Notes under the pieces: generated by a model
Databases searched by the model: none
The model's input: the letters and a program-made list of their open reading frames with translations, nothing else
What the model was told of the DNA's origin: nothing
Translations under genes and position numbers: made by a program
Assembly: GCF_017352375.1 (NCBI RefSeq)
Contig: NZ_JAFEVR010000013.1
Location: forward strand, 1 to 64,000
Reading direction: 5' to 3'
DNA from: Mycolicibacterium sp. S2-37
Lineage (GTDB): Bacteria > Actinomycetota > Actinomycetes > Mycobacteriales > Mycobacteriaceae
DNA length: 64,000 nt
In this document: positions 40,640 to 49,000 of the stretch, piece by piece
Position numbering within the stretch: position 1 is the first letter of the stretch
How the letters are laid out: each line of letters opens with the position of its first letter

Positions 40640-41318
40640 CCAGCACCTCGCGCAGATCGTCGACGGTGGCCACATGGCCCAGCGCCGTGACGGCGGTGGG
40701 CTCGGCGAAGTCCGCGGCGCCGTAACCCCAGCCGACCACCACGGTGTCGATACCGTGGCGCGCCGCTCCCTCGACGTCGTGCCAGCGGTCACCGACCATC
40801 ACCACGCGCTCGGGCAGCGGCCGCAGCTGATCGATGGCATGGGCGACGACGTCGGCCTTGAGCGCGCGCGTTCCGTCGGGGCTGGCCCCGGCGATGACCT
40901 CGAAGTAGCCGTCCAGACCGAAGTGGGCGAGGATCTTGCGGGCCGTCGGCTCGGCCTTCGAGGTGGCCACGGCCAGCCGCACCCCCGCTGCACGCAGATC
41001 CTCCAGCAGCGGCGGGATCCCGTCGAACGTCCGATTCATCGACCAGCCGCGCGAGGTGTAGTCCGCGCGGTAGGCGGCGATCGCGGCATCGGCGCGGTCG
41101 CCGAGGCCCATGCCGGACAGGGTGTGGTGCATGGGGGGCCCGACGATCCTGGCCGCCAGGTCACCGTCGGGGACCGGGGCGCCGACCTCGGCGAGCGCGT
41201 GCCGGAAACTCGCCACGATGCCCTGCGCCGAATCGGTCAGTGTGCCGTCAAGATCGAACAGCACCAGCTGCGGGCGGGTCTTGGTCGAGCGGTCCAGCGT
41301 GTCGGTCACGCACACCAT
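40632..41318 (-). CDS. ptkA: HAD-family protein PtkA (protein tyrosine kinase partner of PtpA)
   Basis: The 228-residue product has HAD motif I LFDLDGTLTDS, motif II in VATSKAEP, and motifs III/IV around VVMVGDRWHDVEGAA, with a helical cap between. It matches the M. tuberculosis PtkA sequence closely (IVGPPMHHTLSGMGLGDRADAAIAAYRADY). PtkA is reported as an unusual HAD-fold tyrosine kinase that phosphorylates PtpA; plain phosphatase activity is the family default. The long disordered N-terminus of the M. tuberculosis protein is missing here. ATG 41316-41318 or GTG 41307-41309 may start it. Confidence 0.88.
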   Translation of the reverse strand: MVCVTDTLDRSTKTRPQLVLFDLDGTLTDSAQGIVASFRHALAEVGAPVPDGDLAARIVGPPMHHTLSGMGLGDRADAAIAAYRADYTSRGWSMNRTFDGIPPLLEDLRAAGVRLAVATSKAEPTARKILAHFGLDGYFEVIAGASPDGTRALKADVVAHAIDQLRPLPERVVMVGDRWHDVEGAARHGIDTVVVGWGYGAADFAEPTAVTALGHVATVDDLREVLGV

Positions 41319-41378
41319 TGTCCCCGATGTGCGGGGTCGTGCCGCCGGGCCTCCTGTTACGCGCACTACTGTCGTGCT

Positions 41379-42518
41379 GTGAGTGTGCGGCTGGCCGACG
41401 TCATCGAGGTGCTGGACGCGGCGTATCCGCCCCGGCTGGCCGAGTCGTGGGATTCGGTCGGCCTGGTCTGCGGTGATCCCGACGAAGTCGTGGATTCGGT
41501 GACCGTCGCGGTGGACGCCACCCCGGCCGTCGTCGACCGGGTACCGGAGCACGGCCTGCTGCTGGCACACCATCCGCTGCTCCTGCGCGGGGTTGACACC
41601 GTCGGCGCCCACACCGCCAAGGGCGCGCTGATCCACTCCCTGATCCGTACCGGGCGCGCGCTGTTCACCGCCCACACCAACGCCGATTCGGCGGCGCCGG
41701 GGGTGTCCGATGCGCTCGCCGCGGCGCTCGGCCTGACCGTCGAGACGGTGCTCTCACCGGTGGCGTCGGCCGACGATCTCGACAAGTGGGTGATCTACAT
41801 CCCCGCCGCGGACGCCGACCGGGTGCGCGAGGCCGTCTTCGCAGCCGGTGCGGGCCAGATCGGGGACTACTCGCACTGCAGCTGGAGTGTGGGCGGAACC
41901 GGACAGTTCCTGCCCCATGACGGGGCCTCGCCGGCCATCGGCCGAGTCGGCTCCGTAGAGCGCGTGGCCGAGGACCGGGTCGAGGTGATCGCACCGGCGC
42001 GGCTCCGCAGGGATGTCCTGCAAGCGGTGCGGACCGCGCACCCGTACGAGGAGCCGGCGTTCGACATCTTCAGCATCGCGCCCATCCCCGGCGATGTCGG
42101 CCTCGGCCGCATCGGTTCGCTGCCGCAACCGGAGCCGTTGTCCGCGTTCGTATCCCGGGTGCAGCGGGCGCTGCCCACCACCGCCTGGGGTGTGCGCGCG
42201 TCAGGTGACCCGGATCTGACGGTGCACCGGGTCGCCGTGTGCGGGGGAGCGGGCGATTCACTGCTCGGCACGGTCAGCCGCGCCGACGTGCAGGTGTACG
42301 TCACCGCCGATCTGCGGCACCATCCGGCCGACGAGCACCGGCGGGCCTCGCCGGTGGCGCTGGTGGACGTCGCGCACTGGGCCAGCGAGTTCCCGTGGTG
42401 CGCGCAGGCGGCCGCGGTGCTGCGCGAACACTTCGCCGAACGGCTGGATGTGCAGGTGTGCGACATCCGCACCGATCCGTGGAATCTGGGAAGCTGTGGG
42501 GGTTCAAGTGAAAGCTGA
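41379..42518 (+). CDS. NIF3-like dinuclear metal centre protein
   Basis: The 379-residue product is a NIF3/DUF34 protein. It has the metal ligand motif LLLAHHPLLLRG, the Thr/Asn block FTAHTNADSA and the C-terminal YVTADLRHHPADEH with VDVAHWASEFP. An extra middle domain (about residues 125-220, with HPYEEPAFDIF) is typical of the long bacterial form. The function is uncertain; GTP cyclohydrolase I type 2 annotations are historical. The GTG at 41379 gives the best N-terminus. It corresponds to Rv2230c; the zinc-ribbon gene begins inside its end. Confidence 0.87.
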   Translation: MSVRLADVIEVLDAAYPPRLAESWDSVGLVCGDPDEVVDSVTVAVDATPAVVDRVPEHGLLLAHHPLLLRGVDTVGAHTAKGALIHSLIRTGRALFTAHTNADSAAPGVSDALAAALGLTVETVLSPVASADDLDKWVIYIPAADADRVREAVFAAGAGQIGDYSHCSWSVGGTGQFLPHDGASPAIGRVGSVERVAEDRVEVIAPARLRRDVLQAVRTAHPYEEPAFDIFSIAPIPGDVGLGRIGSLPQPEPLSAFVSRVQRALPTTAWGVRASGDPDLTVHRVAVCGGAGDSLLGTVSRADVQVYVTADLRHHPADEHRRASPVALVDVAHWASEFPWCAQAAAVLREHFAERLDVQVCDIRTDPWNLGSCGGSSES

Positions 42519-43245
42519 TGTGTGGCAGCAACATTCGCTGCTGGAATTGGCGGGGGTCGACGCCGAGCTGGCTCGGATCGAGCACCGGGTGAAGAACTTG
42601 CCCGAACAGCAGCAGCTGGATTCGGTGCGGGCCGAACAGCGCGCCGCCGAGGACAGCGCCGCGGCGCTGGGGCTTGCGATCGAGGACCTCGACGAGCAGG
42701 TGGCCAAGTTCGAATCGGAGATCGACGCAGTGCGCCAGCGGGAGGACCGCGACCGTGCCCTGATCGGCGGTGGTTCGGTCAACGCCAAGCAGGTCGGGGA
42801 TCTGCAGCATGAGCTCGAGACGCTGCAGCGCCGCCAGGCCAGCCTGGAGGATTCGCTGATCGAGTTGATGGAGCGTCGGGAGGAACTCGCTTCTCAGCGC
42901 GCCGCCGCGCAGGCCCGTGTCGACGAACTGAACGGAACGGTTGCCACGACCAGACAGGCGCTCGCCGATGCGGTCGGTGACCTCGACCGGGCGCGCGATG
43001 AGGGTGCGTCACGGCGTGCCGAGCTGGCCGCAGGGCTGCCGGAGGATCTGCTCAGCGCCTACGAGCGGCAGCGTGCCCGCGGCGGGCCGGGTGCCGGTCA
43101 GCTCCAGGGCCACCGGTGCGGCGCCTGCCGGCTCGAGATCGACCGCGGTGAACTGGCGCGCATCTCGGCCGCCGCTGACGACGAGGTGCTGCGCTGCCCC
43201 GAGTGCAACGCCATCCTGATCCGGGTGACGGGGTTCGCCAAGTGA
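42508..43245 (+). CDS. Coiled-coil protein with C4-type zinc ribbon (Rv2229c-like)
   Basis: The 245-residue product is a long helical coiled coil (residues about 5-175, rich in Glu/Arg/Gln/Ala) followed by a zinc ribbon with two CxxC pairs, HRCGACRLEI and LRCPECNAI. It matches M. tuberculosis Rv2229c over its full length. The function is not established; the fold suggests a nucleic-acid or scaffold role. The GTG at 42508 is supported by conservation of KADV at the start. It overlaps NIF3 by 11 bases and the RNase H gene by four, forming one operon. Confidence 0.87.
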   Translation: MKADVWQQHSLLELAGVDAELARIEHRVKNLPEQQQLDSVRAEQRAAEDSAAALGLAIEDLDEQVAKFESEIDAVRQREDRDRALIGGGSVNAKQVGDLQHELETLQRRQASLEDSLIELMERREELASQRAAAQARVDELNGTVATTRQALADAVGDLDRARDEGASRRAELAAGLPEDLLSAYERQRARGGPGAGQLQGHRCGACRLEIDRGELARISAAADDEVLRCPECNAILIRVTGFAK

Positions 43246-44324
43246 AGGTGCTCGTCGAGGCCGACGGCGGATCCCGGGGCAATCCGGGTCCGGCCGGATA
43301 CGGGGCGGCGGTGCTCTCACCCGACCGGGACGTCCTCGCCGAGACCAAGCAGGCGATCGGTGTGGCCACGAACAACGTGGCAGAATACCGGGGTCTGATC
43401 GCCGGCCTGGCCGAAGCGGCCGCGCTCGGTGCCACCGAGGTCGCAGTGTCGATGGATTCGAAGCTCGTGGTCGAGCAGATGTCGGGACGCTGGAAGGTCA
43501 AGCATCCGGATCTCATTGCGCTGCATCAGCAAGCGCGTGCGCTGGCGCAGCGGTTCGACCGGATCACCTACACCTGGATCCCGCGTGCCCGCAATGCGCA
43601 CGCCGACCGGCTTGCCAACGAGGCGATGGACGCCGCGGCCGGCGTCGAGGTCGCCGATCAGCCGGCGTCGGCGGAGGTGCGCACCTCGCCCGCGGGCTGG
43701 ACCGGCGCCCGGGGCGCGCCGACCCGGTTCCTGCTGCTGCGGCACGGCCAGACCGAACTGTCGGTGGAGCGGCGGTATTCGGGCCGCGGCAACCCGGCAC
43801 TCACGGAACTGGGCCGCAGCCAGGCCGAAGCCGCGGCGGCCCATCTCGCCCAGCGCGGCGGCATCGACGCCGTCATCAGCTCACCGTTGCAACGCGCCCA
43901 CGACACCGCGTCGGCGGCGGCCAAGCTGCTCGGCCTCGACGTCACCGTCGACGAGGACCTCATCGAGACCGACTTCGGTGACTGGGAGGGTTTGACGTTC
44001 GTCGAGGCCAGTCGGCGCGATCCCGACCTGCACGGCCGGTGGCTGCGCGACACCTCGGTCGATCCGCCCGGCGGGGAGAGCTTCGACGCCGTCGCGCACC
44101 GGGTGCGCCGGGCGCGCCACCGGATCATCGCCGAACACGGGGCGGCGACGGTGCTGGTGGTCTCCCACGTGACGCCCATCAAGACCGTGCTGCGTATGGC
44201 GCTGGACGCCGGACCGGGCATCCTGTACCGGCTGCATCTGGACCTGGCGTCGCTGAGCATCGCCGAGTTCTATCCCGATGGCGGCTCGTCGGTGCGATTG
44301 GTGAACCAGACCTCGTATCTCTAA
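43242..44324 (+). CDS. Bifunctional RNase H / acid phosphatase (Rv2228c-like)
   Basis: The 360-residue fusion has an N-terminal RNase HI domain (residues about 1-135: EADGGSRGNPG with Asp, NNVAEYRGL with Glu, SMDSKLVVEQM with Asp, ARNAHADRLAN with Asp) and a C-terminal histidine-phosphatase domain (about 165-360: LLRHGQTELS with the catalytic RHG, SSPLQRAHDTA, TDFGDWEG, VVSHVTPI). In M. tuberculosis Rv2228c degrades RNA:DNA hybrids and has alpha-ribazole phosphatase activity in its C-terminal part. That may explain how cobalamin synthesis manages here although no separate cobC lies between ptkA and NIF3. Confidence 0.93.
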   Translation: MKVLVEADGGSRGNPGPAGYGAAVLSPDRDVLAETKQAIGVATNNVAEYRGLIAGLAEAAALGATEVAVSMDSKLVVEQMSGRWKVKHPDLIALHQQARALAQRFDRITYTWIPRARNAHADRLANEAMDAAAGVEVADQPASAEVRTSPAGWTGARGAPTRFLLLRHGQTELSVERRYSGRGNPALTELGRSQAEAAAAHLAQRGGIDAVISSPLQRAHDTASAAAKLLGLDVTVDEDLIETDFGDWEGLTFVEASRRDPDLHGRWLRDTSVDPPGGESFDAVAHRVRRARHRIIAEHGAATVLVVSHVTPIKTVLRMALDAGPGILYRLHLDLASLSIAEFYPDGGSSVRLVNQTSYL

Positions 44325-44899
44325 TCGCGCAGGTGCAGACGCTCACCGTGCGGGCCGAAGATGGCGAGTGCCTCCGCCGGGCCGTCGACGACGCCGAACC
44401 AGTGCGGCGTCCATGTCGAGAACTCCACTGCCTCACCGGGTTTGAGAATGAAGTCGCGCTCACCCAGGAGCAGGCGCAGCTGCCCCGACAGTACGTACAT
44501 CCAGTCGTGGCCCTCGTGCACCGGTAGCTCCGGGGGCGGTTTGCGGCGCCGGGCGCTGACCCGGATCTTGAACGCGTGCAATCCACTTGCGGGCCCTTGG
44601 CGGGTGAGCGGCCAGTAGGTCACGCCGTGGCGGGTCTGCGAATCGCCTTTGACCCGCGGGTCTTCGGCTTCCGGGGCGCGCAGCAGTTCATCGGTGGTGA
44701 CCGACAGCGCCGCGGCCAGCCGGGGGAGGTGGTCGAGCGCCAGTCTGCGCTTACCGGACTCCAGCCGGCTGAGTGTCGAGACGTCGATCGCCGACTTGGT
44801 GGCCACGTCCTCGAGCGTGAGTCCGCGCTGATTGCGCAGCTCGCGCAGCCGCCTGCGGACCCGCTGGTCGACACCGTCCTCGGGAGGTTTTGCCTGCAT
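44321..44899 (-). CDS. XRE-family regulator with C-terminal cupin domain
   Basis: The 192-residue product has an XRE helix-turn-helix (LTLEDVATKSAIDVSTLSRLESGKRRLALDHL, about residues 27-60) and a cupin sensor domain (VHEGHDWMYVLSGQLRLLLGERDFILKPGEAVEFSTWTPHWF). The ATG at 44897-44899 is divergent from the thioredoxin-reductase-like gene; its start overlaps a TTGCC-TGCAT-GGCAA palindrome. It probably controls the flavoprotein/methyltransferase pair. Its end overlaps the RNase H gene by four bases on the opposite strand. Confidence 0.87.
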   Translation of the reverse strand: MQAKPPEDGVDQRVRRRLRELRNQRGLTLEDVATKSAIDVSTLSRLESGKRRLALDHLPRLAAALSVTTDELLRAPEAEDPRVKGDSQTRHGVTYWPLTRQGPASGLHAFKIRVSARRRKPPPELPVHEGHDWMYVLSGQLRLLLGERDFILKPGEAVEFSTWTPHWFGVVDGPAEALAIFGPHGERLHLRD

Positions 44900-44904
44900 G
44901 GCAA
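44890..44904. promoter_or_regulatory. Palindrome TTGCC-TGCAT-GGCAA over the XRE-cupin start
   Basis: Perfect five-base arms flank a central TGCAT that contains the reverse complement of the XRE-cupin ATG. It lies in the 47-base gap before the divergent flavoprotein. It is a candidate autoregulatory operator, based on symmetry and position only. Confidence 0.4.
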
Positions 44905-44946
44905 GTAAGCTTGGCACTACCGAGGGTGTCGGGGCAACCTCGGGGC

Positions 44947-45888
44947 ATGGACAACATCTGGGATTGCGTGATCGCCGGCGGCGGCGCCGCCGGCCTGAGT
45001 GCCGCGCTGGTGCTGGGACGGGCGCGGCGGCGGACATTGGTGGTCGACGCCGGAGCGCCGAGCAACGCTGTGTCGCATGGCATCGGCGGACTGCTCGGAC
45101 ATGACGGACGTCCGCCCGCTGAGCTCTACGCGATGGGCCGTCGCGAGCTCGAGCGGTATCCGGACGTCGAGGTGCGCACCGGTGACGTGGTCGATGCGGA
45201 TCGCGGCGAGATGTTCGCCGTCCGGCTGGCCGACGGGAGCGTGGAGACGTCGCGTCGTCTGCTGCTCGCCACGGGGATGGACTACCGGCTGCCCGATGTG
45301 CCCGGGGTTGCGGAGCTGTGGGGCGACGCGGTGTTCCACTGTCCGTTCTGTCACGGCTGGGAGATGCGCGACGCCCCGCTGGCCGTCATGGCCGCCGGCG
45401 CCAAGGCGGTGCATTCCGCGTTGATGCTGCGCGGCTGGAGCGAGGACATCGTCCTGCTCGCCGATTCGTTGAGCGAGGACGAATCCGCGCTGGTGGGCGC
45501 GGCGGGGATCGTCGTCGACGCCAGGACCGTCGTCGAGGTACGTGGTGGCCCGGGCGGCATCGAGATCGTGTTCGCCGACGGCGGGGTGCTGGCCCGACGC
45601 GGCCTGATGGCCGCCCCGGTGATGCGGCAACGGTCATCGCTGGCCGGGCGGCTGGGCGTGCGATTCAACCCCGCCAATCCGATGTCGGAGGACGGGGTGT
45701 GGGTCGACGAGTTCGGCCGCACCTCGGTGCCGGGAATCTTCGCCGCAGGCGACGTCACAGTACAGATGCCCCAGGTCGCCGCAGTGATAGCGGCCGGTGC
45801 GAAAGCGGCGGCGGCGACCGTGCAGAGCCTGCTCGCCGACGAGCACGGACTGCCGGTGCCGGCATGGAAGGAGGACGCGAATGTCTGA
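44947..45888 (+). CDS. Thioredoxin-reductase-like FAD/NAD(P) oxidoreductase
   Basis: The 313-residue flavoprotein has the FAD motif VIAGGGAAGLSAALVLGRA near residue 8, the redox pair Cys132-Cys135 (FHCPFCHGWE) and the C-terminal FAD-binding SVPGIFAAGDVTVQMPQVAAVIAAGAKAA. The NADPH-domain motif is weak (VMAAGAKAVHSALML instead of GGGDSA), so it may act on a substrate other than thioredoxin. It overlaps the methyltransferase gene by eight bases, forming a two-gene unit opposite the XRE-cupin regulator. Confidence 0.87.
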   Translation: MDNIWDCVIAGGGAAGLSAALVLGRARRRTLVVDAGAPSNAVSHGIGGLLGHDGRPPAELYAMGRRELERYPDVEVRTGDVVDADRGEMFAVRLADGSVETSRRLLLATGMDYRLPDVPGVAELWGDAVFHCPFCHGWEMRDAPLAVMAAGAKAVHSALMLRGWSEDIVLLADSLSEDESALVGAAGIVVDARTVVEVRGGPGGIEIVFADGGVLARRGLMAAPVMRQRSSLAGRLGVRFNPANPMSEDGVWVDEFGRTSVPGIFAAGDVTVQMPQVAAVIAAGAKAAAATVQSLLADEHGLPVPAWKEDANV

Positions 45889-46501
45889 GACGGTGGAATT
45901 CTGGGAGCAGCACTACGGCGCCAAGGACCGGGTGTGGAGTGGGCGGGTGAATCCGCGACTGGCCGAAATCGCCGAAACCCTCGCGCCGGGGACCGCGCTC
46001 GACGTCGGGTGCGGCGAGGGCGCGGACGCCATCTGGCTGGCCCGGCACGGCTGGCGGGTGGTCGGGGTCGACGTGTCCCAGACCGCGCTGCGCCGCGCGG
46101 CCGAGGACGCCGCGGGCGCCGCTGTCGCCGAACGGATCTCGTTCGAACGCCACGATCTGGCGGAAAGCCTTCCCGACGGCGAGTTCGACCTGGTGTCCGC
46201 TCAATTCCTGCACTGCCCGTACGAATGGGACCGTGACGACGTGCTGCGCCGGGTAGCCGAGACGGTGACACCGGGCGGGGTGCTCCTGCTCGTCGACCAC
46301 GGCTCGACGCCGCCGTGGGCATCGATGAAGGGCCATGAGCACCGTTTCGCGTCGGCGCAAGAGGTGGTCGACGGACTGGGACTCGACCCGGCGCGCTGGC
46401 AGCGGTTGCGCGTCGAGGCGGTCGAGCGGGAGGTGACCGGGCCCGACGGGCAGGCGGCGAGGATCGCGGACAACGTGATCCTGCTGCGGCGCGCTGCCTA
46501 G
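45881..46501 (+). CDS. Class I SAM-dependent methyltransferase
   Basis: The 206-residue product has the SAM motif ALDVGCGEGADAIWLARHG (about residues 37-55), motif II VVGVDVSQTAL, and FDLVSAQFLHCP as post-motif. The N-terminal EFWEQHYGAKDRVWSG resembles the tellurite-resistance/thiopurine-type methyltransferases often found near thioredoxin-reductase-like flavoproteins. The ATG at 45881 lies within the end of the flavoprotein gene. Its substrate is unknown; a role in detoxifying thiols or metalloids would suit the partner. Confidence 0.87.
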   Translation: MSETVEFWEQHYGAKDRVWSGRVNPRLAEIAETLAPGTALDVGCGEGADAIWLARHGWRVVGVDVSQTALRRAAEDAAGAAVAERISFERHDLAESLPDGEFDLVSAQFLHCPYEWDRDDVLRRVAETVTPGGVLLLVDHGSTPPWASMKGHEHRFASAQEVVDGLGLDPARWQRLRVEAVEREVTGPDGQAARIADNVILLRRAA

Positions 46502-47208
46502 GCTGCGTCGTGGAAGACCAGTCCGAGGGTGTATCGCTCGCCGGAGCGGACGGTGGAGACGCCGTGGCGTACGGGGGCCGCCGACCAGCCGCGCACCGAT
46601 CGCACGGGACGGTCGCGGGTGGTGAAGACGAAGGCCTGACCCTGCGGTAGCGCGGTGGCGGTGCCACGCGATTGCGCACGTGGCCGCTGCTCGACGAGCA
46701 GGAATTCGCCGCCGGTGTGATCGACCCCGGGCGTACTGAGGTTGACGACCACCTGCAGCGGAAACACCAGGTCGCCGTACAGGTCACGGTGCAGCGCATT
46801 CCAGTCGCCGGCCCGGTACCTCAGCAGCAGTGCCGTCGCGCGGGTCTGCCCAGCCGCACGGCACATCTGCCGCCACTCGTCGAACTCGTCGGGCCAGGGT
46901 GCCGGGCGGCCCAACCGGTCCGACCACTCGCGGGCGATCGGGAGGAGCCGCGGATACAGCGCCTGCTGCAGCGATTCGACGGCATCGGGGTAGGGCCGAT
47001 CGAAGTACCGGTACTCGCCTGCGCCGAACCGGTGTCTGGCCATGTCGATCGTCGCGCGGAAACGGTCGTCCTCGGAGTAGGCGGCCCGCAGGCGGCTGCA
47101 CTCGGCCTCCGTCATGACGGAGGCGATCGGAGCGCCACCGACGTCGTCGATCTCCGCCGAGATCGCCGCCCAGTCGGCGGCGGCGACGCGGTCTTGCCAT
47201 GGGTCCAT
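46498..47208 (-). CDS. 2-oxoglutarate/Fe(II)-dependent oxygenase (prolyl-4-hydroxylase-like)
   Basis: The 236-residue product has the facial triad of 2OG oxygenases: HRD in NALHRDLYGDLVFPLQ (His and Asp) and the distal histidine in PVRHGVSTV, followed by the 2OG-binding RSGERYTLGLVFHDA arginine. The FPLQVVVNLS and TGGEFLLVEQRPRAQSRG blocks are typical of a conserved actinobacterial group of unknown substrate. Its stop overlaps the stop of the methyltransferase on the other strand. Confidence 0.83.
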   Translation of the reverse strand: MDPWQDRVAAADWAAISAEIDDVGGAPIASVMTEAECSRLRAAYSEDDRFRATIDMARHRFGAGEYRYFDRPYPDAVESLQQALYPRLLPIAREWSDRLGRPAPWPDEFDEWRQMCRAAGQTRATALLLRYRAGDWNALHRDLYGDLVFPLQVVVNLSTPGVDHTGGEFLLVEQRPRAQSRGTATALPQGQAFVFTTRDRPVRSVRGWSAAPVRHGVSTVRSGERYTLGLVFHDAA

Positions 47209-47275
47209 ACCAGGTAGACGCCGCACTGACGGCGGATGTGAGATCGGTGTCGGTGGCAAGGTCTAAGGTGAACAT

Positions 47276-48565
47276 ATGTTCGATTGGACGGAGCTGGCGG
47301 CGGTGAATCCGCTGGCGGAGGAGGCCACGCTGATCGCGCGGATCGCCGAGTTGGAGCGGGTCAAGGCGGCCGCGGCGGCCGGTCAGGCCCGTGCGACGGC
47401 GGCCCTGGATGCCGCCCGGCGGGCCCGCGAATACGCCGAAGGAGTGCCCGCGGCCAAACGGGGTCGCGGGGTGGCCGGCGAGGTCGCGCTGGCTCGGCGG
47501 GATTCGCCCAACCGCGGCAATCAGCACCTCGGGTTTGCCAAAGCGCTCGTCCACGAGATGCCCCACACCCTGGTCGCCCTGCAGCGCGGTGCGCTCTCGG
47601 AGTGGCGGGCCACCCTGATCGTCAGGGAGTCGGCGTGCCTGAGCGTCAACGACCGCCGGCGCCTGGATGCCGAGATGTGCGGCGATCCGCGCAGTCTGGA
47701 GGGGTGGGGGAACAAGCGCGTCGAGGCCGAGGCCAAACGGATCGCCTACCGCCTCGACCCGCAGGCGGTGGTCGACCGCGCCGCACGTGCCCCGGGCGAG
47801 CGCACTGTCACCATCCGGCCCGCCCCCGACACCATGACCTACGTGACCGCACTGCTGCCGGTCGCGCAGGGGGTCAGCGTCTACGCCGCACTCAACAGCT
47901 CGGCTGACACCACCTTCGACGACCGCTCCCGCGGCCAGGTCATGGCCGACACCCTCGTCGAGCGGGTCACCGGGCGGCCCGCCGAGGTGCCGGTACCTGT
48001 CGAGGTGAACCTGGTGATGAGCGACACCGCCCTCCTAGGCGACAGGGACGAACCGGCAATCGTGCGGGGCCATGGACTTGTCCCCGCCGCGATCGGGCGC
48101 CGACTGGTCGCCGACGCGGTGGGGGATCCGCGGTCGGAGGCGACGCTGCGCCGGCTCTATGCCCGGCCGGTCACCGGCGCGCTGGTGGCGATGGAGTCGA
48201 AGGCGCGTCGCTTCCCCAAGGGGTTGACGGCCTTCATCGCCACCCGCGATGAGACCTGCCGCACCCCCTACTGCGACGCCCCGATCCGCCACACCGATCA
48301 CGCCGACCCCCACCGCCGCGGCGGGAAGACCAGCGCCGTCAACGGGTTGGGAATGTGCGAACGCTGCAACTACACAAAAGAGGCTCCGGGATGGCAGGTG
48401 GTCACCGCCGATGACGAAAAGAACTGCCACACCGCCATATTCACCACACCCACCGGGTCTCGGTACCGCTCCACCGCACCGCCGGCCCCGGGCGCTACAC
48501 CGGTCACCATCAGCCGGATCGAAGCCGGTATGGCGAAATTTCTCACCGGCCTTCGCGCGGCCTAG
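47276..48565 (+). CDS. DUF222 / HNH endonuclease-domain protein (13E12-repeat type)
   Basis: The 429-residue product has an N-terminal DUF222 region (AVNPLAEEATLIARIAELERVKAAAAAGQARA) and a C-terminal HNH-type domain with zinc-binding cysteines: CRTPYCDAPIRHTDHADPHRRGG, NGLGMCERCNYTKE. In mycobacteria such genes occur in several copies as the REP13E12 family and are linked to mobile DNA. The ATG at 47276 stands in a short region divergent from the 2OG oxygenase. Only one copy is seen here, complete and without repeats around it. Confidence 0.9.
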   Translation: MFDWTELAAVNPLAEEATLIARIAELERVKAAAAAGQARATAALDAARRAREYAEGVPAAKRGRGVAGEVALARRDSPNRGNQHLGFAKALVHEMPHTLVALQRGALSEWRATLIVRESACLSVNDRRRLDAEMCGDPRSLEGWGNKRVEAEAKRIAYRLDPQAVVDRAARAPGERTVTIRPAPDTMTYVTALLPVAQGVSVYAALNSSADTTFDDRSRGQVMADTLVERVTGRPAEVPVPVEVNLVMSDTALLGDRDEPAIVRGHGLVPAAIGRRLVADAVGDPRSEATLRRLYARPVTGALVAMESKARRFPKGLTAFIATRDETCRTPYCDAPIRHTDHADPHRRGGKTSAVNGLGMCERCNYTKEAPGWQVVTADDEKNCHTAIFTTPTGSRYRSTAPPAPGATPVTISRIEAGMAKFLTGLRAA

Positions 48566-48990
48566 GGCGACGGCGCCTCGGCCAGCTGGGTGAGCCGCAC
48601 GCTGTTGCCCGAGGGATCCCGGAAACCGGAGTCGATCCCATAGGGCATCGGGCGTGGCGCCTCGGTGAACTCGACGCCGCGCGCGGTCAGCTCGTCGTAG
48701 GTGCGCTGGCAGTCGTCGGTGGTGAGGAACACCGTGCCCGCGAAGCCCTTCGCTGTCAGGTCGAGGACTTGCCGGCGAGTGGTCTCGTCCATCACCGGGG
48801 CGCCGGGTACGGCCATCAATACGATCGAGACGTCATCCTGACCCGGCGGACCGACGGTCAGCCATCGGAACAGGCCGTCGACATCGGGTAGCGAAACATC
48901 ATGTCGCACTTCCATTCCGACCTTCTCGGTCCAGAACTTCAGGGCGACTTCCTGGTCATGAACCCATAGATGGGCGCTGGCGATCTTCAT
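48562..48990 (-). CDS. VOC (glyoxalase/bleomycin-resistance fold) family protein
   Basis: The 142-residue product shows paired beta-alpha-beta-beta-beta units: SAHLWVHDQEVALKFWTEKVGMEVRHDVSL in the first half and VFLTTDDCQRTYDELTARGVEFTEAP with FRDPSGNSVRLTQL in the second. Metal ligands are plausible at the first His and the last acidic position, but the enzyme class cannot be told. It lies ten bases downstream of an AraC-type gene, its probable regulator and operon partner. Confidence 0.85.
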   Translation of the reverse strand: MKIASAHLWVHDQEVALKFWTEKVGMEVRHDVSLPDVDGLFRWLTVGPPGQDDVSIVLMAVPGAPVMDETTRRQVLDLTAKGFAGTVFLTTDDCQRTYDELTARGVEFTEAPRPMPYGIDSGFRDPSGNSVRLTQLAEAPSP

Positions 48991-49000
48991 GCCGACGACG

